This document shows positions 25,429-31,361 of a DNA stretch of 31,361 bases, piece after piece (position 1 is the stretch's first letter; each line of letters starts with the position of its first letter). The translations under genes and the position numbers were made by a program. Source of the stretch: Clostridiaceae bacterium (GTDB lineage: Bacteria > Bacillota > Clostridia > Peptostreptococcales > Peptostreptococcaceae); contig CABIVQ010000024.1 in assembly GCA_902362365.1 (NCBI GenBank), positions 14,699 through 46,059 on the forward strand. The letters are read 5' to 3'. Under the pieces are notes generated by a model. The model had not been told where the DNA came from. It saw nothing but the letters and a program-made list of their open reading frames with translations, and ran no database searches.

Positions 25429-26101
25429 TCCACTTATATCCAAGTCCCCTTACTGTTATTATGTGTTGAGGGTCAGTTGAATCATCCTCGACTTTCTCTC
25501 TAAGCCTTTTTATATAAACTGTAAGTGTATTATCATTTACAAAATCATAAGTAACGTCCCATAGCTTTTCTAATATCTGGCTTCTACTTAATACTGTATT
25601 TTTATTTTGTATTAAGATTAATAACAGCTTGTACTCTACTGAAGTTAAGAAAACTTCTTCTCCATTTTTATAAACTCTAGCTTCTAAAGTATGTATGCTT
25701 AAATTTCCAAACTTTAAGACTTTCTTACTTTCATTATTCTTGCCTCTTCTTCTAAGTACTGCTTTTATTCTAGAAATAAGTTCTCTAACTCTAAATGGTT
25801 TTGTTATATAATCATCTCCACCAATATCTAAGCCCATAACAATATTTACTTCTTCATCACATGCAGTTAAAAATATAATTGGAGTATCTTGAATATTTCT
25901 AATTTCCTTACATAAATCATAACCATTACCATCAGGTAACATTACATCTAAAAGAATTATATCGTATTCTTTTTTTTCTATATTTTCTCTACTACTTTCT
26001 AAATCCTTACATATATCCACATTAAAGCCCTCTTGTTCTAAAGCATATTTTACACCAAAGGCTATTGTACTATCATCTTCCACCATTAATATATTTGTCA
26101 T
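25400..26101 (-). CDS. OmpR/PhoB-type response regulator
   Basis: The 233-residue protein has a receiver domain (about 3-115) with acidic pocket Glu8-Asp9, phosphorylation site Asp52 in LLDVMLPDGNG and the conserved lysine in ITKPF. A winged-helix DNA-binding domain (about 130-228) follows, with RSQILEKLWD and YIKRLREKV. It would be phosphorylated by the overlapping kinase and control the ABC operon and its own operon. The ATG at 26101 is chosen because GGAGG lies seven bases upstream; an ATG 12 bases earlier overlaps that site. A TATAAT -10 box lies at 26136-26141 with no good -35 box, and the shared 13-bp word (26178-26190) sits at about -49 to -61. That position suits an activator. Confidence 0.95.
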   Translation of the reverse strand: MTNILMVEDDSTIAFGVKYALEQEGFNVDICKDLESSRENIEKKEYDIILLDVMLPDGNGYDLCKEIRNIQDTPIIFLTACDEEVNIVMGLDIGGDDYITKPFRVRELISRIKAVLRRRGKNNESKKVLKFGNLSIHTLEARVYKNGEEVFLTSVEYKLLLILIQNKNTVLSRSQILEKLWDVTYDFVNDNTLTVYIKRLREKVEDDSTDPQHIITVRGLGYKWNGCENDVSI

Positions 26102-26177
26102 AATTTCCTCCATCTCATATTTATTATCTATAATTATTATACAATAGCTTTATTAATATAATAGTCTAAATAAAATT

Positions 26178-26190
26178 ACATATTAGTCAC
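26178..26190 (-). promoter_or_regulatory. Shared 13-bp box before the response regulator operon
   Basis: ACATATTAGTCAC here is identical to 24167-24179 before the ABC operon. It lies 77 bp upstream of the regulator start, against 81 bp at the other site. It is upstream of a TATAAT -10 box (26136-26141, minus strand) that lacks a recognisable -35, as expected for an activated, autoregulated promoter. Confidence 0.6.
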
Positions 26191-26214
26191 ATAATAATTG
26201 TTTATCAAATCTAC

Positions 26215-26291
26215 AAAAACGGAAAAAGAGACTTAAAGAAATAGTTGATTAGAGCAACTATAAATTCTTTTAAGCCTCTTTTTCCGTTTTT
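26215..26291 (-). terminator. Long near-perfect hairpin, likely terminator
   Basis: AAAAACGGAAAAAGAG (26215-26230) is perfectly complementary to 26276-26291. The interior also pairs almost throughout: CTTAAAGAA with TTCTTTTAAG, and TAGTTG with CAACTA, around a short loop. The whole 77 bases fold on themselves. The T run on the minus strand suits termination of the gene at 26437-26883, although it lies about 150 bp past the stop. Confidence 0.65.
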
Positions 26292-26310
26292 ATAAAATAA
26301 TTATTAAAGG

Positions 26311-26346
26311 AAAGTTATTAAATTTAATAGGATATTTAATAACTTT
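26311..26346. repeat. Second inverted repeat in the same gap
   Basis: AAAGTTATTAAAT (26311-26323) is perfectly complementary to ATTTAATAACTTT (26334-26346) with a 10-base loop. T's follow on the plus strand. It may be a second terminator or a processing stem. Confidence 0.5.
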
Positions 26347-26436
26347 TTCGCATTTTACATCTGAAATTATTATATTACATTTTTATTGACCATGTCAACT
26401 ATTTTTATCATTTTTGTTGATATCATCAACCTTTTT

Positions 26437-26883
26437 TTATTCATCATATTCATCATATTTTTCTTTACTTGAATCTTCTTCATTTATATCAGTATTATCT
26501 TTGTCTACTTTTATTTGATCAACATAATGGCTTAGTTCTTTTGGTGATACTATATCTTCATTTTCAAAATTTAATCTTCTTGAGTTAAATTCATCCACTT
26601 TTTCCCTTAGTTCTTTATCTTCAGCTTCTTCTCTTTTTTTAGTTTTTTCTTTTATATATTCATTCTCATAATAATCTTGGTCTAATTCATCTTCATAAGA
26701 TTGTAAATACTCTAAGTCTTCTTCTAATTCTCTATCAGCCATGCAGTTTTTTATGGCTCTATATGAAACATATGCTCCTACACCTGCTAAAACACCTACA
26801 GCTGCATACATCATCATTTTTTTATCTTTCATTCTTCTTTCTGCTTCTTCTTGGGCTACTTTAGCTATCAGATATTTAATCAT
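26437..26883 (-). CDS. Single-helix membrane protein with acidic tail, unknown function
   Basis: The 148-residue protein has a short amphipathic N-terminus, one membrane helix (about 23-41, MMMYAAVGVLAGVGAYVSY) and a long highly charged C-terminal part. That part is rich in Glu, Asp and Lys, probably coiled-coil, and ends EDSSKEKYDEYDE. The helix is preceded by lysines (KDKK), so orientation is unclear. I recognise no family. An AGGAG site lies about 11 bases before the ATG. It lies downstream of an orphan kinase gene on the same strand, with a 130-bp gap without an evident terminator, so co-transcription is possible. Hairpins follow. Confidence 0.7.
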   Translation of the reverse strand: MIKYLIAKVAQEEAERRMKDKKMMMYAAVGVLAGVGAYVSYRAIKNCMADRELEEDLEYLQSYEDELDQDYYENEYIKEKTKKREEAEDKELREKVDEFNSRRLNFENEDIVSPKELSHYVDQIKVDKDNTDINEEDSSKEKYDEYDE

Positions 26884-27013
26884 TAGACTTCACTCTCCTA
26901 GTATTTTTCTTCTGCTAGATATAGTATTTGTATTATTAGAATAAAAATTATATTATATCTGAAAATACATATATTGTTATTATCAAATAAATTAAATATC
27001 TGATGTAAAGTTA

Positions 27014-28969
27014 TTATATATCTGATAATTCTAATTTTGCTCTTTCATCTAAATATTCTGTATTAAAATCTATAACTTCTAAATCTTTCGGATTATTTTT
27101 TTGTAAGATTATTTTAACCATAGTTCCTTTATCTTCTACACTGCTTATGTCTATTGTTCCATTTAATGCTTCTACCATTTGTTTTACAATACTTAAACCA
27201 ATTCCGCTTCCTTCACTTGTTTTAATTGTACTTCTATCAGCTCTCTCAAATCTTTCAAAAATACTTTTTAATTTTTCTTTAGGTATTCCTACTCCAGTAT
27301 CTTTAATAGATATAATTATAAGCTGTTCTGTATCTTTAATCTTTACATCAATACTTCCATTTTTTTTGTTATATTTTATTGAATTAGACAGTACATTCAG
27401 CATTATTTTTTCCATTATGTCAATATCTACTAACGAATATATCTCTTCTTTTTCTGTGTCGAAAACCAATTCTATATCCTTATCTTCAGCATAATTTAAA
27501 ACAGATAGTGTAATTTCTTCTACCAAATTAACTATATTTACGCATTTTAAATCAACATTAAGAATATTACTTTCTAGCTTAATAGAATCTATAAAGTTAT
27601 TTGTAAGTCTAATCATTCTATTGCAATTTTGTTTAATAATATTATTGAATTCTAATAAATTATCATAACTTTTATTTTTAATATTTAAATCTTGCATTTG
27701 TACTGTAGAGTAAATTACATTTATTGGTGTTTTAAAATCATGTGAAATATTGGCTAGCACTTGATCTTTTATTTCTTCTTTAGTTTTGTTATATTCTAAT
27801 TCTTCTTTTATTTTTGCTAGCTTTATCTTGTCTTCCATATTTTTTATTATAGATATATTTAAAATTTTATTATATCTATTTTTAATTATAGTAGTTTGCT
27901 CTCCATAGAACTCTACATTATTAAATTTATATTTTAAATTTAGATATTTTAAAGGTTTACTTATATCATCAATACCTTTTACACTTTCCTTTTCACTTTC
28001 ATCTACTAGATCCTCAATAGTTTTCCCCAATATACTACTTCTACTTTCAATATTAAAATATTCTTTAATTTTTTCATTTATAAATACTATTATCCCATCT
28101 TCATATACTATTACACCATCTGGAAGGTACTTTAATACTTTTTCGTATCTATTTTTATAATCTTTTAACCCTTTACTTACTTCTTCTAGTTTGTCTTTTT
28201 CTTTTAATAAATTTCTATAAAGTATCTGATTAGGCCTTTTAATAATGTCAATATAATATATTCTAGCAACGCATACAAAGTAAACAAAGCTAGTTACTAT
28301 TGATATTAAATATACAAATTCTCCTCCAATATTTATATATTTTTTTAAAATCTCAACTATAAAGATTACCACTATATTGATAATTCTTGCTATATAATAA
28401 ATCTGTAAATCCTTTATTGTTCTTTTTGATAATCTATTATCCAAATTTCTGAGATTTTTTAATATATACAGTAGACATAATATAAATAAGAGCATCAACA
28501 TAAAAAAAAGCATAGATACACTTTTTTCATTATATAACCTTGGCATTATTGATGTTTTGCAAATAATAAATATAGATATGGATATACAAATAAAACATAT
28601 ATTCATTATTCTATTTGTATTTAACTCCATTTTTTTATTATTAATTATAAAAATTAATAATAAAATTTCTATAAAAACAGATAATGCAAATATTTGTAAA
28701 TCTTCATTTCCATCGAAATTTCTATTTAAGTTGATTAAAGTATTTAATCCGTAAACTAAATTAATTACTCCTTTAATTGTAAAAAACATTGCTATCTGTT
28801 TATAAATTTTATCTTTATTTATATCTAAATATGATATATTTACAAAATAACAACATATAGCTATACTACTGTTAAATATTTGTATAATACTATATAAGCT
28901 TTTTGTATACATACTTCCAAATAATATATATCCTATAATTAATATAAATAAATAAATATATTTTCCCAA
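27014..28969 (-). CDS. Membrane-bound sensor histidine kinase with multi-helix sensor and PAS (orphan; start uncertain)
   Basis: About 651 residues. The first ~245 form roughly seven or eight membrane helices, resembling a MASE-type sensor. A PAS domain follows (about 280-390, YLPDGVIVYEDGIIVFIN). The catalytic core has His410 in SHDFKTP, N-box LNVLSNSIKYN, DTGVGI and GSGIGL. No response regulator is adjacent. The only start in this frame is a TTG at 28969 with a weak ribosome binding site. A good GGGGG site (29003-29007) with ATG 28991 lies just upstream but is one base out of frame. Removing one A of the AAAA run at 28961-28964 would join them (MNESIKSIGKYIY). The gene may carry a frameshift. 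Confidence 0.82.
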   Translation of the reverse strand: MGKYIYLFILIIGYILFGSMYTKSLYSIIQIFNSSIAICCYFVNISYLDINKDKIYKQIAMFFTIKGVINLVYGLNTLINLNRNFDGNEDLQIFALSVFIEILLLIFIINNKKMELNTNRIMNICFICISISIFIICKTSIMPRLYNEKSVSMLFFMLMLLFILCLLYILKNLRNLDNRLSKRTIKDLQIYYIARIINIVVIFIVEILKKYINIGGEFVYLISIVTSFVYFVCVARIYYIDIIKRPNQILYRNLLKEKDKLEEVSKGLKDYKNRYEKVLKYLPDGVIVYEDGIIVFINEKIKEYFNIESRSSILGKTIEDLVDESEKESVKGIDDISKPLKYLNLKYKFNNVEFYGEQTTIIKNRYNKILNISIIKNMEDKIKLAKIKEELEYNKTKEEIKDQVLANISHDFKTPINVIYSTVQMQDLNIKNKSYDNLLEFNNIIKQNCNRMIRLTNNFIDSIKLESNILNVDLKCVNIVNLVEEITLSVLNYAEDKDIELVFDTEKEEIYSLVDIDIMEKIMLNVLSNSIKYNKKNGSIDVKIKDTEQLIIISIKDTGVGIPKEKLKSIFERFERADRSTIKTSEGSGIGLSIVKQMVEALNGTIDISSVEDKGTMVKIILQKNNPKDLEVIDFNTEYLDERAKLELSDI

Positions 28970-29122
28970 TACTCTTAATACTTTCGTTCATACAACTTTA
29001 TTCCCCCTAATATTATAATAATACATTTACTAATAATTTTCTACATGAAATCTATTTTCACATGTTAAGGGTTTTACATATAACTTTTTTTCTCTACAGT
29101 CTTAAGTTATTTTCTTTTTTCT

Positions 29123-29141
29123 GTTATACTATATCTATAAC
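29123..29141 (+). promoter_or_regulatory. Promoter -10 region and probable autoregulatory operator of the GntR gene
   Basis: GTTATA (29123-29128) and TATAAC (29136-29141) form an inverted repeat with a 7-bp spacer. A -10 box TATACT (29125-29130) lies inside it, about 40 bp before the GntR start. YtrA-type GntR repressors commonly bind such sites over their own promoter. Confidence 0.5.
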
Positions 29142-29168
29142 AACTATTAAATAAATTGAGGTGACTTT

Positions 29169-29558
29169 ATGGTTTTAAAATTAGATTTTAATAGCGATAA
29201 ATCTATTTATATACAAATTACGGAAGAAATAACAAAAGCTATAGCCAAAGGAGAACTTAAAATTAATGAATCATTACCTTCGGTTAGAAGTATGGCCGAA
29301 AGTATCGGTGTTAATCTTCATACAGTAAACAAAGCATACAATCAGTTAAAGGATGATGGATTCTTAAATATTGATAGAAGAAAAGGCGCTATAGTTGCTG
29401 ATTTACCTATGAAAGAATATAGTAAATCAAGAAAATCGGCTAAAAATGAATTAGAGCTTTTAACTGCTAAATCTTATTTATCTGGTATGACTAAAGAAGA
29501 ATTTTTAGAGCTAAGTAGCAAATTATTTGATTCTTACGAGGTGAAACATTATGAATAA
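29169..29558 (+). CDS. GntR-family regulator, YtrA subfamily
   Basis: The 129-residue protein has a GntR winged helix at residues 10-78 (SIYIQITEEITKAIAKGEL, then LPSVRSMAESIGVN and HTVNKAYNQL). It has only a short C-terminal helix region, the size typical of the YtrA subfamily, which lacks a large ligand domain. Such proteins usually repress their own operon of membrane or ABC proteins. A GAGGTG site precedes the ATG and an inverted repeat overlaps the -10 box. The stop overlaps the start of the downstream membrane protein gene by 8 bp, so the two are coupled and the membrane protein is the likely main target. Confidence 0.92.
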   Translation: MVLKLDFNSDKSIYIQITEEITKAIAKGELKINESLPSVRSMAESIGVNLHTVNKAYNQLKDDGFLNIDRRKGAIVADLPMKEYSKSRKSAKNELELLTAKSYLSGMTKEEFLELSSKLFDSYEVKHYE

Positions 29559-30657
29559 TATATTAGATCTAGCTTCATATTTTCTACAATTGATAATTTT
29601 ATATCTCGTTTTTAGTAATATGAATATTCTTAATGGAAATAAGTATTTGTACGGTGTGAATATAGATAAAAATTATATTGATGAAAATCAAATAAAACTT
29701 ATTAATAAAAATTTTCGAATTCTTCATACTATAGGATTTATTGTAATATTTATTTTACTTATCATATATTCGTCTTTATCAAATGATATTGAAATAGGAT
29801 TTACATTTGCATTGATTAGTTATTTAATATATAGCTCTATAATTTATATAATAATTCATAATAAAATAAAAAATATTAAAGCAGATTTATTAAAAAACAA
29901 TATAATTGCAGAAAGAGAAACTGCTCAAGTATTCGTAGATATGGAATTCTTAAATGAAAGAGATAAATTATTAAATAAATTTAAATATTTATATCTAATA
30001 CCAATACTTATAGTTTTAATCGGATGTATATTAACATTAATAAATAAAAATAATTTAGGTGAGTATATACCAACACAATTTGATTACGATGGATCTGTTC
30101 AAAAATTTATTCCAAATACTACTATTAATTTATTAGGAAATTTAATATCAATGTTAGGGTCAGTAATTTTAATAAGCTTCATAAGTATTAGTTCTTTAAA
30201 GTCTAGATTAAAAGTAGATCCTGAAAACATTGAAATAAGTAAATATGAAAATATAAAATTCATAAAAAAGACTGGATATGGTTTTTTCATATTAGAGATT
30301 TCATTGGCACTAGTTGCTATTTGCGTATTTATAAGTATGTTTGGTTTAAGTATTAATACATTTATATTTAAAATAATAACATTCATTACTATAGTTTCAG
30401 CAATTTTATTATGTTTTACTTTTGTAAAATCACATAATTCAAGACCCTCATATTCTTATTCTTCTGAAGATGATGAGAAAAATTGGATTTTAGGTATGTT
30501 ATACAACAATCCTAATGATCCATCTTTTATGGTTCAAAAACGTTTTGGTATAGGATGGACTATAAATATAGGTTCACCTTTAGGAAAGGTATTTTTTGTA
30601 GCTACTATAATAGCCCTGGGATTTTCATTATTTAGTTTAATAAAAAATATAATTTAG
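29551..30657 (+). CDS. DUF1648/DUF5808-like integral membrane protein
   Basis: The 368-residue protein has about eight membrane helices. A DUF1648-type segment lies near residues 145-185, with the hallmark IPTQFDYDGSVQKF (position about 171-184). The last ~60 residues resemble DUF5808, with NWILGMLYNNPNDPSFMVQKR and GWTINIGSPLGK. Proteins of this kind are often paired with YtrA-type GntR regulators in Firmicutes; the SdpI immunity protein carries a related domain. Here it could protect against an envelope-active compound, but that is inference. Translation is coupled to the GntR gene by an 8-bp overlap, with a GAGGTG site inside the GntR gene. The XRE-cupin gene follows after 15 bp. Confidence 0.85.
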   Translation: MNNILDLASYFLQLIILYLVFSNMNILNGNKYLYGVNIDKNYIDENQIKLINKNFRILHTIGFIVIFILLIIYSSLSNDIEIGFTFALISYLIYSSIIYIIIHNKIKNIKADLLKNNIIAERETAQVFVDMEFLNERDKLLNKFKYLYLIPILIVLIGCILTLINKNNLGEYIPTQFDYDGSVQKFIPNTTINLLGNLISMLGSVILISFISISSLKSRLKVDPENIEISKYENIKFIKKTGYGFFILEISLALVAICVFISMFGLSINTFIFKIITFITIVSAILLCFTFVKSHNSRPSYSYSSEDDEKNWILGMLYNNPNDPSFMVQKRFGIGWTINIGSPLGKVFFVATIIALGFSLFSLIKNII

Positions 30658-30672
30658 TATTGGAGTGTACAT

Positions 30673-31221
30673 ATGAGTGATATAAATATAGGTGAAAAAA
30701 TATCTCTAATTAGAAAAAAGCAAAATTTAAGCATTCGTGATTTAGCAAAACTAGCTGAAGTTACACCTTCTCTTCTTAGTCAAATAGAAAGAGGTCTAGC
30801 TAACCCTTCAGTAAATTCTTTAAAATCAATTTCTTCTGCTTTAAATGTTCCTCTTTTCACATTCTTTATGTCTGAAGTTAATAAAGAAGAATTAATAGTT
30901 AGAAGTGATAATAGAAAAAAAGTTATATTACCAGGAAGCGATGATGTTATTTATGAAATTTTGTCTCCTAATGATAGTTCTAATGATTTGGAATTTGCAA
31001 TTATGAACTTAGCTCCTAATACTTCATCATGTAATGATCCTATACATCATAAAGGTTATGAAATTGCTTATATCCTAGAAGGTGAAGCTGTTCTCTATAT
31101 GGATGAAGATAAGTTTACATTACATAAGGGTGATAGTGTAAAGGTACCTGTTGGAGTTAATCATAGATGGGAAAATCAATCTGATAAAGAAAGTAAGGTT
31201 ATATTTGCTGTTGTATTATAA
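30673..31221 (+). CDS. XRE-family regulator with C-terminal cupin domain
   Basis: The 182-residue protein has an XRE helix-turn-helix (about 6-62: IRKKQNLSIRDLAKLA, TPSLLSQIERGLANPSV). A cupin sensor domain follows (about 108-182), with HHKGYEIAYILEGEAVLY and a GDSVKVPVGVNHRW strand. Relatives such as PuuR and other XRE-cupin proteins repress catabolic genes and respond to small metabolites, for example polyamines. The ligand here is unknown. A GGAG site precedes the ATG by seven bases. The 15-bp gap from the membrane protein suggests one transcript with the GntR unit. Its usual target may lie beyond the right edge. Confidence 0.92.
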   Translation: MSDINIGEKISLIRKKQNLSIRDLAKLAEVTPSLLSQIERGLANPSVNSLKSISSALNVPLFTFFMSEVNKEELIVRSDNRKKVILPGSDDVIYEILSPNDSSNDLEFAIMNLAPNTSSCNDPIHHKGYEIAYILEGEAVLYMDEDKFTLHKGDSVKVPVGVNHRWENQSDKESKVIFAVVL

Positions 31222-31260
31222 TAAATTAATTTAAAATGGAGAGTCTATTAGGCTTCTAGT

Positions 31261-31293
31261 GTTGCATCTAGTTAATATTTGCAACTTGATTTT
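31261..31293 (+). terminator. Weak possible terminator after the XRE-cupin gene
   Basis: GTTGCA (31261-31266) pairs with TGCAAC (31280-31285), followed by TTGATTTTT. The stem is only six pairs and the loop is long, so the call is tentative. Beyond it, 31294-31361 shows no recognisable gene before the edge. Confidence 0.3.
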
Positions 31294-31361
31294 TACAAAA
31301 TTTATATAATGAAAAAAATAACCTTCTTTGGTTAAATGGAAGTAACGACAAATCCATCCAA

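Larger units (their letters stand above)
26102..26436. other. Intergenic region with promoter box and two hairpins
   Basis: Between the one-helix protein gene and the regulator gene this 335-bp stretch holds the regulator promoter and its box. It also holds a long hairpin (26215-26291) and a second hairpin (26311-26346). A short palindrome GTTGAT-ATC-ATCAAC lies at 26416-26430. No open frame with a ribosome binding site is seen. Confidence 0.5.

Noticed and set aside
1..31361. CRISPR arrays, tRNA or rRNA genes, prophage or transposase genes
   Set aside because: No regularly spaced repeats, cloverleaf-like sequences, rRNA stretches or recombinase motifs were seen on either strand.
31222..31361. 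Riboswitch or T-box at the right edge
   Set aside because: Some complementary stretches are present, but no conserved core motif is recognisable and the sequence ends before any downstream gene.

Overview
The window is AT-rich DNA with strong purine-rich ribosome binding sites (AGGAGG or GGGGG-type), AGA as the usual arginine codon, many intrinsic terminators and tandem reverse rubrerythrins. This fits an anaerobic, low-GC Firmicute. The gene set (reverse rubrerythrins, MsmK/MsmX-type ATPase, YhgE/Pip, several sensor kinases, a cysteine-rich coat-like protein) resembles Peptostreptococcaceae such as Clostridioides, Paraclostridium or Romboutsia. That placement is inference; no rRNA or tRNA is present to confirm it.

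Left part (1-8050). Two reverse rubrerythrin genes lie in tandem on the minus strand, the first cut by the window edge, and a third paralogue lies at 5.6-6.2 kb. All are peroxide-detoxifying diiron/rubredoxin proteins. Between them are a PQQ-type sugar dehydrogenase homologue with foreign-looking arginine codons, an orphan sugar-ABC ATPase of the MsmK/UgpC type, a cysteine-rich protein that may be a spore coat protein and has a palindromic leader, and a PucR-type regulator. Further right come the manganese exporter gene mntP with a TTG start, a 35-residue membrane protein gene and a YhcH/YiaL-family gene with a palindrome just upstream of its ribosome binding site.

Middle part (8.1-20.7 kb). 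Two large histidine kinases, one extracellular double-propeller type and one cytoplasmic PAS/GAF type, have no adjacent response regulator. They are followed by an ABC ATPase/FtsX-like permease pair that is divergent from a YhgE/Pip membrane protein gene. At 20.07-20.65 kb, the front of a methyltransferase gene is joined to the back of an ECF-transporter S-component gene. This looks like a deletion scar.

Right part (20.7-31.36 kb). A second ABC ATPase/FtsX-like permease pair sits downstream of an OmpR-type response regulator and histidine kinase. An identical 13-bp word lies about 80 bp upstream of both the regulator gene and the ATPase gene, which suggests one autoregulated sensing-and-export module. 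Next are a one-helix acidic protein, a third orphan histidine kinase whose 5' end appears frameshifted, and a plus-strand cluster of a YtrA-type GntR regulator, a DUF1648/DUF5808-like membrane protein and an XRE-cupin regulator.

Overall this is a stress, envelope-sensing and signalling region. I see no CRISPR array, phage, insertion sequence or RNA gene. The best leads are the shared operator linking the two-component system to its ABC transporter, the deletion scar, the frameshifted kinase start, the palindromic leader of the cysteine-rich gene, and three kinases with a shared catalytic core but different sensor modules.
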